Positions 7,789 through 15,793 of a DNA stretch of 34,311 nt are shown here, one piece after another. Below the pieces are notes generated by a model. That model made no database searches. It was not told where the DNA came from and saw only the letters and a program-made list of their open reading frames with translations. Both the position numbers and the translations under genes were made by a program. Source of the DNA: Pyrinomonadaceae bacterium. Lineage in GTDB: Bacteria > Acidobacteriota > Blastocatellia > Pyrinomonadales > Pyrinomonadaceae. Location of the stretch: contig JAGOBH010000016.1 in NCBI GenBank assembly GCA_017983495.1, positions 1 through 34,311 on the forward strand. Direction: 5' to 3'. The stretch's first letter is position 1. The number at the start of each line of letters is the position of its first letter.

Positions 7789-9096
7789 TTAGACGTTTGC
7801 CGTCACATCCGTTCCGCTGGTTTTGTTATCAAGCCATTTCTTGAAATCTTCCGGAAACTGCTTGATCGCCGACTGTATCGGCCACGCTGCGGCGTCACCG
7901 AGCGGACAAAACGATTTGCCCTCGATGTTGTCACAGATATCGAGCATCAACTTAGCGTCTTCCGGCCGACCGCCGCCGTCGGCGATACGGTTAAATATTT
8001 TTACGAGCCAGTCGGTACCTTCGCGGCACGGCGTACACCAACCGCACGACTCGTGCTTGTAAAACTCGGTCAGGTTCTTGGTCGATTCCACGATGTCGAC
8101 CGTTTCGTCCATGACGATAAATCCGCCCGAGCCGACGGATGAGCTCGCCGCGACCAGGCCCTCATAGTCCATCAGCACATTTTTGCCGATGACCTGGCCG
8201 GCATTCATGATGTAAACGCTTGAGCCGCCTGGAATTACTGCCTTGAGCCGGTTGCCGCCGCGGATGCCGCCGCAATCTTCCATGATGAACTTTTCCATGT
8301 CGGCATAGCCCATCGGCAGCTCGTAAACGCCGGGTTTATTGACGTGTCCGCTGACCGACCAGAGCTTGGTGCCGCCCGATTTCTCGGTACCGAGGGCACG
8401 CCATGCGTCGCCGCCCATTTCGATTATCTGCGGAACGGCAGTCAGCGTTTCGACGTTATTGACGACCGTCGGGCTGGCGTAAACGCCCTCGACCGCGGGA
8501 AACGGCGGCTTCATACGCGGGTGGCCGCGAAAGCCCTCGAGCGAACTGAGCAATGCCGTCTCTTCGCCGCAGATGTAGGCACCGGCACCCGTGTGGGTGT
8601 GGATGTCCATCTTAAAGCCCGAGCCCATGATGTTGTCACCCAGCAGGCCGGCTTCGCGGGCTTCGGCGAGGGCAACATCCATGATGTCGATCAGATATTT
8701 GTATTCGCCGCGGGTGTAGATGAACCCGGTGGTCGAACCGAGTGCGACGCCGGCGATGATCATGCCTTCGATCAAGGCGTGCGGGTCGCGTTCCATCAGA
8801 TAGCGGTCTTTGAACGTGCCGGGCTCCGATTCGTCGGCGTTACAGACGACGAATTTGGTCTTTGGGCTGTCCTTGGGCACGAACGACCATTTCATTCCGG
8901 TCGGAAATCCCGCACCACCGCGGCCGCGAAGGGCCGACTTTTTGACTTCCTCGATAATGTCGGCCGGTGCCATCTTGAGCGCCTTTTCAAGTGACTTATA
9001 GCCGCCGGTTTCACGATAGACCTTTAGCGTATGCCCATCTTTGATGTGCATTCGCTTAAGTTGTAATGGCTCACAGCCAATTGCCTTGATTTCCAT
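7789..9096 (-). CDS. nuoF: NADH-quinone oxidoreductase subunit F (NADH/FMN-binding)
   Basis: This is the NADH-oxidising flavoprotein of complex I (435 residues, normal length). The NADH-binding glycine loop 'GRGGAGFPTG' is at 58-67, the FMN-site 'NADESEPGTFKDR' at 86-98, and 'GAGAYICGEETAL' at 170-182. The N3 [4Fe-4S] ligands are C351, C354, C357 ('SCGWCTPCREG') and C397 ('SFCPLGDAAAWP'). It passes electrons from FMN to NuoG. In many genomes nuoF directly follows nuoE; here a SnoaL-like gene and an 80-base inverted repeat separate them. Confidence 0.98.
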   Translation of the reverse strand: MEIKAIGCEPLQLKRMHIKDGHTLKVYRETGGYKSLEKALKMAPADIIEEVKKSALRGRGGAGFPTGMKWSFVPKDSPKTKFVVCNADESEPGTFKDRYLMERDPHALIEGMIIAGVALGSTTGFIYTRGEYKYLIDIMDVALAEAREAGLLGDNIMGSGFKMDIHTHTGAGAYICGEETALLSSLEGFRGHPRMKPPFPAVEGVYASPTVVNNVETLTAVPQIIEMGGDAWRALGTEKSGGTKLWSVSGHVNKPGVYELPMGYADMEKFIMEDCGGIRGGNRLKAVIPGGSSVYIMNAGQVIGKNVLMDYEGLVAASSSVGSGGFIVMDETVDIVESTKNLTEFYKHESCGWCTPCREGTDWLVKIFNRIADGGGRPEDAKLMLDICDNIEGKSFCPLGDAAAWPIQSAIKQFPEDFKKWLDNKTSGTDVTANV

Positions 9097-9102
9097 ATTA
9101 GC

Positions 9103-9182
9103 CGGAACGCAGGCTGCCAGCCTGCGTGTTTTCTAAAAAACTCGCTCAAATCGGGACTCGCAGACTGGCAGCCTGCGCTCCG
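9103..9182. repeat. Nested inverted repeat ('GCAGGCTGCCAGCCTGC' type)
   Basis: Two 24-base arms (9103-9126 and 9159-9182) are reverse complements with two mismatches. Each arm is itself nearly palindromic around 'GCAGGCTGCCAGCCTGC'. The element fills the gap between the SnoaL-like gene and nuoF and ends seven bases before the nuoF start, so the hairpin could influence nuoF translation or mRNA stability. That effect is inferred, not shown. Confidence 0.85.
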
Positions 9183-9190
9183 TAAAAAGA

Positions 9191-9583
9191 TCAAAGTCCC
9201 AGGTCTCTCGCAATGACCAGCGTATCGGTATGCTGGTTAAATTTGACGACCTTGCCGTCACGAAGTTCCCACTCGTGAGCAAAAGGTACCGAGACGCTCT
9301 TTCCCGTTTTCAAAAATTTGCCCGAGTAGGTGCCAAATGCAGCGACATTGCCGTCACCGCCGTCGACGATCTTTGCCGGAACGGCCGCAAAGCCTTCCCA
9401 TTCGGTCCCGATCCGCATAAAAACGCCCGCCAGCACACCTTCGGGGCCGTTGTGCGTACCGCCGTACATAAACCCTTCGGCCTCGGTCCACGCGATATTC
9501 GCGTCAAACGCACCCAAAACTCCCGGCACATTCCCCGTCGCAAAATCGTCGTATAAACCTTTAATGATCTCGCCGTTGGTCAT
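9191..9583 (-). CDS. SnoaL/NTF2-like fold protein
   Basis: This is a 130-residue soluble protein with the pattern of the SnoaL-like (NTF2, ketosteroid-isomerase) superfamily: an N-terminal helix 'EIIKGLYDDFATGNVPGVL', then 'NIAWTEAEGFMYGGTHNGPEGV', and a C-terminal 'FAHEWELRDGKVVKFNQHTDT' strand pair. Members are small enzymes or binding proteins with a conical cavity; no specific activity can be assigned. It starts three bases after the nuoE stop and is followed by an inverted repeat before nuoF, so it is embedded in the nuo operon. Confidence 0.82.
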   Translation of the reverse strand: MTNGEIIKGLYDDFATGNVPGVLGAFDANIAWTEAEGFMYGGTHNGPEGVLAGVFMRIGTEWEGFAAVPAKIVDGGDGNVAAFGTYSGKFLKTGKSVSVPFAHEWELRDGKVVKFNQHTDTLVIARDLGL

Positions 9584-9586
9584 AAT

Positions 9587-10117
9587 TTATTTGCACTCGT
9601 CTAGGATCTTGTCCACCTTATCGATCGTCAGATCTTCGTGGTAATCAAACCCGATCTGCATCATCGGTGCGGTGCCGCAGCTTCCCAGGCACTCGACGAG
9701 CGAGACCGTAAATTTGCCGTCTTCGGTCGTTTCACCCGGGTGAATGCCGAGTTTTGAGCATACGTGGCCGGTAATATCCGGCTCACCCATGATCTTGCAC
9801 GACAACGTCTTGCAGATCTGGATGTGGTGGCGTCCGATGGGCCGCAGGTTGAACATCGAATAGAACGTCGCGGTTTCCCAGACGTCCGTCACCTCGAGGT
9901 TCAAGAACCTGGCCAGAAAATTGACGCCCGGATTATCGACCCAGCCGCGTTCGCGCTGAATGACGAACAACAGCGGAATCAGCGCCGACCGCGTACGGTC
10001 AGCCGGATACTTAGCCAAATGCGACTTCATCTCGTCGACGACGGCCGGCGAAAACTCGGCGACTTCGTCCGAAACGACTATCTTGTCCGTATAACTTGTT
10101 GGAGTTGCTGCTGCCAT
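9587..10117 (-). CDS. nuoE: NADH-quinone oxidoreductase subunit E
   Basis: This is the thioredoxin-fold [2Fe-2S] subunit of complex I (176 residues). The cluster ligands are C102 and C107 ('ICKTLSCKIMG') and C143 and C147 ('CLGSCGTAP'), the expected C-x4-C and C-x3-C pattern. The helical N-terminal region contains 'ALIPLLFVIQRERGWV' and 'VTDVWETATFYSMFNL', typical of the 24 kDa family. The start lies two bases after the nuoD stop. Confidence 0.97.
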   Translation of the reverse strand: MAAATPTSYTDKIVVSDEVAEFSPAVVDEMKSHLAKYPADRTRSALIPLLFVIQRERGWVDNPGVNFLARFLNLEVTDVWETATFYSMFNLRPIGRHHIQICKTLSCKIMGEPDITGHVCSKLGIHPGETTEDGKFTVSLVECLGSCGTAPMMQIGFDYHEDLTIDKVDKILDECK

Positions 10118-10119
10118 GA

Positions 10120-11340
10120 TTATCTATCGATCTCCCCAAGCACAATATCCAAACTACCGATGATGGCGACGACGTCGGCGATCATCTCGCCTTCGGCCAT
10201 GACGGGCAGTGCCGAGAGGTTTACAAAGCTCGGCCCGCGGAAATGCACTCGTTCCGGCTTCGGCCCGCCGTTCGATTTCATATAAACGCCGAGTTCGCCC
10301 TTGGACGCCTCGATCGCGTGGTAAACCTCGCCTTCCGGTACGTTGAAGCCCTCGGCGACGATCAGGAAGTGGTGGATGAGCGAATCCATATGCTTACGCA
10401 TATCGTCGCGATCGGGCAATACCACCTTCGGGGCGTCGGCCTTGATCGGCCCGGGCTTGAGTCGGTCGAGCGCCTGACGGCAGATCTTGTACGATTCGAG
10501 ACACTCACGCATGCGGACCTTGAATCTCGCCCAAACGTCGCCGTCCTGTTCGACCGGAATGTCAAAATCGTATGTTTCGTAACCCGAATACGGGTTATCG
10601 CGCCGCAGGTCGAGATCGACGCCGCTGCCGCGAAGGCTCGGGCCGGTCACGCCCCAGCTGATCGCCTCTTCGGCGGAAATTATGCCGATGCCCTTGGTGC
10701 GGCTCTGCCAGATGGTGTTTCCCGTGACGAGCGTGTCGAACGTATCCATCGCCTCGGGGAAATCAGCCATAAACTGATTGCACTTGAATTCAAATCCCGC
10801 CGGCAGGTCCATCATCAGGCCGCCGATACGGAAATAGCTCGGCGTCATACGTCCGCCCGAGGCTGATTCGATCAGGTTAAGTATCTTTTCACGCTGGCGG
10901 AAACAGTAAAAGAACACCGACATCGCACCGATGTCGAGACAGTGTGTTCCCAGCCAGACCATGTGCGACGCGATACGCTGCAGTTCGCACATCAGGACGC
11001 GTATGACCTGTGCCCTTTCCGGGATCTCGATCTGCAGCAGCTTTTCGGCGGCCATCACATACGCAAGGTTATTGCCGAGCGGATTGAGATAATCCATTCG
11101 GTCGGTGATGACGATGCCCTGTTGATATTTCTTGTATTCAAAGAGCTTCTCCATACCGGTATGGAGATAGCCGATGTCGGGGATAGCCTTGATGACGAGT
11201 TCGCCGTCCAGCCGCAGGTCGAGCCGTAGCACGCCGTGTGTACTAGGGTGCTGCGGGCCCATCGACAGGGTCATCTGCGATTCGAGGGCACTGTCCATGA
11301 CCTCGAACTGGCTCGGAATATTTTCTGCTGCAACGCTCAT
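10120..11340 (-). CDS. nuoD: NADH-quinone oxidoreductase subunit D (49 kDa subunit)
   Basis: This is the quinone-site subunit of complex I (406 residues, normal length), a hydrogenase-large-subunit homologue. The signature 'MGPQHPSTHGVLRL' is at 27-40 and contains the quinone-pocket histidines (H31, H35). 'GYLHTGMEKLFEYKKYQQ' follows, and the C-terminus ends in 'IIGSLDIVLGEIDR', which is typical. It is a separate gene from nuoC, not a nuoCD fusion. Gaps are 12 bases to nuoC and two to nuoE. Confidence 0.98.
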   Translation of the reverse strand: MSVAAENIPSQFEVMDSALESQMTLSMGPQHPSTHGVLRLDLRLDGELVIKAIPDIGYLHTGMEKLFEYKKYQQGIVITDRMDYLNPLGNNLAYVMAAEKLLQIEIPERAQVIRVLMCELQRIASHMVWLGTHCLDIGAMSVFFYCFRQREKILNLIESASGGRMTPSYFRIGGLMMDLPAGFEFKCNQFMADFPEAMDTFDTLVTGNTIWQSRTKGIGIISAEEAISWGVTGPSLRGSGVDLDLRRDNPYSGYETYDFDIPVEQDGDVWARFKVRMRECLESYKICRQALDRLKPGPIKADAPKVVLPDRDDMRKHMDSLIHHFLIVAEGFNVPEGEVYHAIEASKGELGVYMKSNGGPKPERVHFRGPSFVNLSALPVMAEGEMIADVVAIIGSLDIVLGEIDR

Positions 11341-11352
11341 ATTGATCGCGTA

Positions 11353-11832
11353 CTAGTTCATGCTGTACGGCTCGTAGCCGCGCAGCGGATAATCCTTTCT
11401 CAGTGCATGCCCGTCAAAATCCGACGGCAGAAGAATACGTCTCAGATCAGGGTGGCCCGTAAATACGATACCCAACAGATCGTATGTCTCGCGTTCGTGC
11501 CAATCGGCGGTTCGCCAGACGGGTGTCACCGTCTCGACCTTTGGGTCGTCGTCGCTAAGCACGACCTTTAGCCGCAGACGATCGTGGTGCTTGGTGCCGA
11601 GCAGGTGGTAATTCACCTCAAACCGCGGATCTTCCTCAGGCCCGCGGTCCGCTCCGCACAGGTCGGCGAGCATGTCGAAGCCCTGGTCGTCGCGCAAAAA
11701 TTCGCACGTTTCATAGATCCACTCACGGGGGACGATGACCGTCACCTCGCCGAGCGCGTCCTTGACGTCCGCCACCCATTCGGCGTTCTTTGCTTTCAGC
11801 TTTTCCACGTATCCGTGAAGTTTCTCAGTCAT
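11353..11832 (-). CDS. nuoC: NADH-quinone oxidoreductase subunit C (30 kDa subunit)
   Basis: This is a 159-residue peripheral-arm subunit that packs against NuoD. The family signature is clear near the C-terminus: 'WHERETYDLLGIVFTGHPDL' (111-130) followed by 'RRILLPSDFDGHALRKDYPL' (131-150). The N-terminal half has the alpha/beta pattern of the 30 kDa family. It lies 30 bases after nuoB, and nuoD follows after 12 bases. Confidence 0.97.
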   Translation of the reverse strand: MTEKLHGYVEKLKAKNAEWVADVKDALGEVTVIVPREWIYETCEFLRDDQGFDMLADLCGADRGPEEDPRFEVNYHLLGTKHHDRLRLKVVLSDDDPKVETVTPVWRTADWHERETYDLLGIVFTGHPDLRRILLPSDFDGHALRKDYPLRGYEPYSMN

Positions 11833-11862
11833 AACAAAACTTTAACTCTGCGGTAAACCCCT

Positions 11863-12510
11863 TTACGAACTTCGACGCCGTTCGTGCTTGGACGGCACGG
11901 TGTACGGCCGTGACGTTTCGCCCGCGGCGACGTCGGCCTGCATTTCGCGTTCGAGCGCAGTGCCCTCGGTCACAGGCAGCGTTCCCGGGACCAGCGACTG
12001 GCGTGATTCGGCCTCAAACGTGTCGCGGCGATCCTTGATCGATTCCTTCATGATCTTGTCCTGAAGCATCGTGATCGCATGGACCAGCATCTCGGGACGC
12101 GGCGGGCAGCCCGGGATATAGATGTCGACGGGGACGATCTTATCGACGCCCTGGACGATCGCGTAGTTATCAAATACGCCGCCCGACGTCGCACAGGCTC
12201 CCATCGAGATGACCCATTTCGGTTCGGGCATCTGATCGTAGATGCGTCTCAGTACAGGTGCCATCTTTCGCGACACGCGGCCCGAGACGATCATGCAATC
12301 GGCTTGTCGCGGGCTGGCACGAAACGTCTCAGCGCCAAAACGCGAGATGTCCTGACGCGACGATGCCGTGCCCATCATTTCGATGGCACAGCACGCCAGA
12401 CCGAACGTTGCCGGCCATATGCTGTTCTTTCGCGACCAGTTGATGACAGCGTCGATGTTGACGGTGACGACGTCCGGCAGCGATTCAAATAGTGTATTTT
12501 CAAGTCCCAT
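11863..12510 (-). CDS. nuoB: NADH-quinone oxidoreductase subunit B (N2 cluster)
   Basis: This subunit carries the terminal [4Fe-4S] cluster N2, which reduces quinone. The tandem cysteines C40 and C41 ('LACCAIEMM') and C106 and C135 ('GACATSGG', 'PGCPPRPE') are all present. At 215 residues it is longer than many NuoB proteins because of a charged C-terminal tail beyond about residue 155 that ends in a run of arginines and serines. It starts seven bases after nuoA. Confidence 0.98.
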   Translation of the reverse strand: MGLENTLFESLPDVVTVNIDAVINWSRKNSIWPATFGLACCAIEMMGTASSRQDISRFGAETFRASPRQADCMIVSGRVSRKMAPVLRRIYDQMPEPKWVISMGACATSGGVFDNYAIVQGVDKIVPVDIYIPGCPPRPEMLVHAITMLQDKIMKESIKDRRDTFEAESRQSLVPGTLPVTEGTALEREMQADVAAGETSRPYTVPSKHERRRSS

Positions 12511-12517
12511 GTTTAGG

Positions 12518-12994
12518 TTATGCCGCCCGTTTCAGTTCGCGGTTCTGCCGTGCCATTTCCTTTGCTTCGGCACGAGCCTCGGCCTTAGCCTGGATTCCCC
12601 AGTCAAAAGTTCCCTTCTTCCAAACGTATATGTAGCCGATCACCAAGGTCGAGATAAACACAAGCATTTCGATGAACGCGATCATCCCGAAGGCGACGCC
12701 GCTGATCTTCTCTTCCATTAGCAGCGACTTGAAGGCGACGGCAAACGGGACCATGAACAGGACTTCGATGTCGAACAAGAGGAAAATGACCGCGACCGTG
12801 TAAAACTTGACCGAGTATTTGTCGTGAGCCGACCCGACCGGGTCCTTGCCGCATTCGTACGGCATCAGTTTGGTGGCGGTCCGTTTTTTCGGGCCGATCA
12901 ACTGGGTGACCAGCAACTGGCTGGCCGCGAATCCGGCGGCGACTAGGAACATCACCGCGATCGGAGCGTAATCCATTAGGCTGAATTCTGACAT
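12518..12994 (-). CDS. nuoA: NADH-quinone oxidoreductase subunit A
   Basis: This is the first gene of the complex I operon, a three-helix membrane subunit (158 residues). The family motif '[20 protein letters not shown]' is at about 43-62, followed by '[20 protein letters not shown]' with its membrane acidic residues. The C-terminal tail after residue 130 is long, charged and alanine-rich, which accounts for the extra length over the usual 120-140 residues. Upstream there is about 275 bases of shared intergenic DNA before a divergent gene. Confidence 0.96.
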   Translation of the reverse strand: MSEFSLMDYAPIAVMFLVAAGFAASQLLVTQLIGPKKRTATKLMPYECGKDPVGSAHDKYSVKFYTVAVIFLLFDIEVLFMVPFAVAFKSLLMEEKISGVAFGMIAFIEMLVFISTLVIGYIYVWKKGTFDWGIQAKAEARAEAKEMARQNRELKRAA

Positions 12995-13089
12995 TTAGAC
13001 CCCTGAACCTACCTGTTGAGAAAAATGCGAACATCGCGGGTGTTGATCCCGCTCTAACAAATCAGTTTGAGACTTTTGGCACAAACTCA

Positions 13090-13118
13090 ATCGTAAGTTA
13101 AGCCTCTATTAGTGTCAA
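13090..13118 (-). promoter_or_regulatory. Candidate sigma-70 promoter for the nuo operon
   Basis: On the minus strand, TTGACA (13118-13113) is followed after 17 bases by TACGAT (13095-13090). The first is a perfect -35 match and the second matches four of six consensus bases. Transcription would start near 13083, about 90 bases before the nuoA start. Only consensus matching supports it. Confidence 0.45.
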
Positions 13119-13269
13119 GGCAGTCAGACGCCCGTTTCAGGCGAATCTCGGATGCCTCTAAGTCAAATAATTCGTTGACCTTAATTGAGCCCGTATGCTA
13201 ACTTCAAGTATGGCAGACCGTGCCACAAATCCGCTGTTTTCCCGCTAGTCATCCGGATAATTTTACGTT

Positions 13270-14169
13270 GTGATCTCAGGCTTTAACACAGATATAGAAT
13301 TCGACGGTGTCGTGTATCACGTACAAACCGAAGATAAGGGTGTGTCCACCCGCAAGATCATCTCGCTCGTCTATGACGGCGGGACCATTTTGGCGAGCAA
13401 ACGGACGACCTACGACGACCTCGTCGAAGCCGGTTTTGACGAATCGGTGCTGGCCGGGCGTGTCCAGAAACAGCACGGGCTGATATGTGCCGCGATCCGC
13501 GCCGGCCGTATCAATGATCTTAAAGAGATGACCTCCAAAGCGAGTGCCGCCGCCCGTGCCGCCTTGCACGAAGCCGCACCGGCCGCCGAGCCGGCGTTGG
13601 TCACGACCGCGGTGCCGGTCGCCCAAGTCGAGACTCAGAAAGTGATCAGCATCATTCCGCCCGAGCCGCCGCCAACAGCGTATGTGCGGTCGGTCGAGAT
13701 CGAGATGCCCAGTATTCCCATCACGGTCGTCACAGAAGAATTTACGGCGGACGAGTTTTTCGACCTGCCGATGTTCGAGGACGTCGAGATCATCGACGAG
13801 CTCGACATACTTCCGGCCGAGGCGGTCGAGGTCGTCAGCGAACTTTCGGGCAAGGAACGCCCGTCAAATACCAAGCTCGGGATCGAACTACTCGGCGATA
13901 CCAAATTTAAGGGCGGTGACCGCGTCACTGTCAATATCATGATCTGCCGTGGAACCGACCGTAAGGTCGTTCCCGAAGCACAGATAATGGTCAAGGTGCT
14001 CGGTTCGAGCTTTCGCCCGGTGATATTTCACGCCAAATCGGACAACAACGGGCTGGCGAAAGTTCACCTGCAGCTGCCGCATTTCACGGCCGGCCGCGCC
14101 GCTATGCTGCTCCGTGCGATCCACGGCGGCGAAGAGATCGAACTGCGGCGTATCGTCACGCCGGGCTGA
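13270..14169 (+). CDS. Conserved protein of unknown function, beta-rich C-terminal domain
   Basis: This is a 299-residue protein using a GTG start; no clear Shine-Dalgarno is seen, so the start is uncertain. The first 70 residues ('GFNTDIEFDGVVYHVQTEDK' followed by 'GGTILASKRTTYDDL') resemble an N-terminal domain I recall from uncharacterised proteins of Acidobacteriota and Myxococcota. An alanine/proline-rich acidic linker spans about 85-195. The C-terminal 100 residues ('RVTVNIMICRG', 'MVKVLGSSFRPVIFHAKSDN', 'NGLAKVHLQLP') look like an immunoglobulin-type or regulatory beta-sandwich domain. No signal peptide or membrane helix is seen, so it is probably cytoplasmic. It is divergent from nuoA and lies 75 bases before thiS. 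Function unknown. Confidence 0.75.
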   Translation: MISGFNTDIEFDGVVYHVQTEDKGVSTRKIISLVYDGGTILASKRTTYDDLVEAGFDESVLAGRVQKQHGLICAAIRAGRINDLKEMTSKASAAARAALHEAAPAAEPALVTTAVPVAQVETQKVISIIPPEPPPTAYVRSVEIEMPSIPITVVTEEFTADEFFDLPMFEDVEIIDELDILPAEAVEVVSELSGKERPSNTKLGIELLGDTKFKGGDRVTVNIMICRGTDRKVVPEAQIMVKVLGSSFRPVIFHAKSDNNGLAKVHLQLPHFTAGRAAMLLRAIHGGEEIELRRIVTPG

Positions 14170-14244
14170 TCTGTGAAACTCGATAACACCGATTTTCGAG
14201 CGACAGATTTGAATTTGCCCACGCCAAAGCGGAATATTACCGTT

Positions 14245-14454
14245 ATGGCCCCGATAAACATCACATTGAACGGCGAAACCCGCGAAGTTCCCGCAGAGGT
14301 CGACCTCGACCATCTGCTGGAGCTTTTTTCATTGCCCAAACAGCGCGTCGCCATCGAACTGAACCACGCCGTGGTCCGCCGAACCGATTGGCCGACGACC
14401 GAGGTTCGCGACGGCGACAAACTCGAGGTCGTCCACTTCGTCGGCGGCGGATAA
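14245..14454 (+). CDS. thiS: Sulfur carrier protein ThiS
   Basis: This is a 69-residue ubiquitin-fold protein that carries sulfur as a C-terminal thiocarboxylate for thiamin thiazole synthesis. It begins 'MAPINITLNGETREVP', has the central 'LPKQRVAIELNHAVVRR' and 'VRDGDKLEVVHFVGGG', and ends in the required glycine tail. The reading frame is open from a GTG at 14173, but the extra 24 residues do not fit the family, so the ATG at 14245 is preferred. The partner thiG lies downstream after a 190-base gap filled by an inverted repeat. No ThiF adenylase is visible in the window. Confidence 0.9.
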   Translation: MAPINITLNGETREVPAEVDLDHLLELFSLPKQRVAIELNHAVVRRTDWPTTEVRDGDKLEVVHFVGGG

Positions 14455-14464
14455 AGAGCAAGGA

Positions 14465-14638
14465 CCATTCACCACAGAGGCAAGGAGATCACGGAGGGAA
14501 AAGAGTTTTTGCCGCAGATTTTCGCAGATCACGCGGATATCGGGGAGGGTGATCTAATTCATTTTTATCCGGAATAACCGTGCGATCTGCGGCCAAGCCC
14601 CATCATCCTCTGTCACCTCTGTGCTCTCTGTGGTAAAT
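14465..14638. repeat. Composite nested inverted repeat between thiS and thiG
   Basis: There are two inverted repeats, one inside the other. The outer arms (about 14465-14497 and 14607-14638) are built on 'CCACAGAGG' and its complement. The inner arms (about 14511-14540 and 14567-14592) are built on 'GCCGCAGAT' and its complement. The inner type recurs at 26695-26787; the outer type resembles 2213-2311. It fills almost the whole gap, so ThiS and ThiG are separated by repeat DNA alone. Confidence 0.8.
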
Positions 14639-14646
14639 TCCTACTT

Positions 14647-15417
14647 ATGTCGGATAACTTTCAACTTGCAGGAACAACATTCAATTCACGCCTCATAATC
14701 GGCACAGGCAAATATCGCTCTTACGATGAGATGAAGGCGGCTCATACGGCATCGGGAGCGGAGATGGTGACGGTCGCGGTCAACCGTGTGCCGCTCGACG
14801 GTTCGAGCGAATCATTTCTCGATCATCTCGACCCGCAGATGAAGATCCTGCCCAATACGGCCGGATGTTATGACGCCGATCACGCCATCCGCACTGCACG
14901 GCTCGCCCGCGAGGCACTCAATACCGATTGGATCAAACTTGAGGTCATCGGCGACCCGGTAACGCTGCTTCCTGACAACGAACAAACGCTGGCGGCTGCC
15001 AAAGTGCTCATCGCGGAGGGCTTTATCGTTCTGCCGTATTTCACCGACGACCTGATCATGGCTAAAAAGCTGCTTGCCGCGGGGTGCCCGGCCGTCATGC
15101 CGCTCGCCGCCCCGATCGGCTCAGGAATGGGTGTTCAAAATCCGTCGAATTTACGAATAATGCGTGAGCAATTGCCCGATGCCATCATCATCGTCGACGC
15201 CGGTGTCGGCGTTCCCAGCGACGCCGCCATCGCCATGGAACTCGGTGCCGACGCGATACTCATGAACACCGCCATCGCCGAAGCCCGCGACGCCGCCGCC
15301 ATGGCAACCGCCATGAACTACGCCGTCCGTGCCGGCCGCCTGAGCTATCTCGCCGGCCGAATGCCGAAACGCCTGTACGCCTCCGCCTCGAGCCCGATCG
15401 CTGGTGCGATAAAATAG
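14647..15417 (+). CDS. thiG: Thiazole synthase ThiG
   Basis: This is a 256-residue TIM-barrel enzyme that joins deoxyxylulose phosphate, dehydroglycine and ThiS-thiocarboxylate to make the thiazole of thiamin. 'RLIIGTGKY' is at 15-23, the Schiff-base lysine is K97 in 'TDWIKLEVIGD', and the phosphate-binding motifs 'PIGSGMGVQNP' and 'VDAGVGVPSDAAIAMELGAD' are intact. Length is normal. It is a separate gene from thiS. moaD follows 36 bases after the stop. Confidence 0.97.
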   Translation: MSDNFQLAGTTFNSRLIIGTGKYRSYDEMKAAHTASGAEMVTVAVNRVPLDGSSESFLDHLDPQMKILPNTAGCYDADHAIRTARLAREALNTDWIKLEVIGDPVTLLPDNEQTLAAAKVLIAEGFIVLPYFTDDLIMAKKLLAAGCPAVMPLAAPIGSGMGVQNPSNLRIMREQLPDAIIIVDAGVGVPSDAAIAMELGADAILMNTAIAEARDAAAMATAMNYAVRAGRLSYLAGRMPKRLYASASSPIAGAIK

Positions 15418-15453
15418 AGGCAGAAACACGACCGGTAGGGAGTGTGCCGCATT

Positions 15454-15693
15454 ATGATCGTTCAAGTTCTCTTCTTCGGAGCCACCGCTGACATCGCCGG
15501 CAAGCGACGGGTCGAGGTCGGTCTGCCGGCTGATTCGAAAGCGGTCGATGTCTTGGAAAAGATCATCGACGATCACCCTGGGCTCAAGGCTCATCGGCTG
15601 CATTTGTCGGTCAATCAGGAATTTGCCTCAGGCGACGAAACGATAAGAGACGGCGACGAACTGGCGATCTTCACCGCGGTCTCCGGCGGTTGA
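15454..15693 (+). CDS. moaD: Molybdopterin synthase sulfur carrier subunit MoaD
   Basis: This is a 79-residue ubiquitin-fold protein. 'MIVQVLFFGATADIAGKRRV' at the start and 'IRDGDELAIFTAVSGG' at the C-terminus fit the small subunit of molybdopterin synthase, whose terminal glycine carries the thiocarboxylate. The ATG at 15454 is preferred over a GTG four codons upstream because it gives the usual family start. moaE, its catalytic partner, follows after a 100-base gap that holds an inverted repeat. Confidence 0.92.
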   Translation: MIVQVLFFGATADIAGKRRVEVGLPADSKAVDVLEKIIDDHPGLKAHRLHLSVNQEFASGDETIRDGDELAIFTAVSGG

Positions 15694-15698
15694 TTCTA

Positions 15699-15784
15699 AC
15701 AGGATGAACAGGATATGCAGGATCAGAGCCCGTCGGAACTTATGAGAGTAATTCTTAATATCCTGGGTATCCTGCCCATCCTGT
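15699..15784. repeat. Inverted repeat ('ACAGGAT' type) between moaD and moaE
   Basis: Arms of 25 bases (15699-15723 and 15760-15784) are reverse complements with four mismatches, and each arm contains three copies of 'CAGGAT'. The same type occurs at 28841-28921. The hairpin starts six bases after the moaD stop and ends nine bases before the moaE start. Confidence 0.87.
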
Positions 15785-15793
15785 AAAAAATTT

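Noticed and set aside
8344..8994. 216-codon plus-strand frame
   Set aside because: It is antisense to nuoF and composed of shadow codons of a high-GC gene.
10243..10866. 207-codon plus-strand frame
   Set aside because: It is antisense to nuoD, and no family or ribosome site was recognised.
14173..14244. Longer start for ThiS
   Set aside because: The added 24 residues do not match ThiS; the ATG at 14245 gives the family length.
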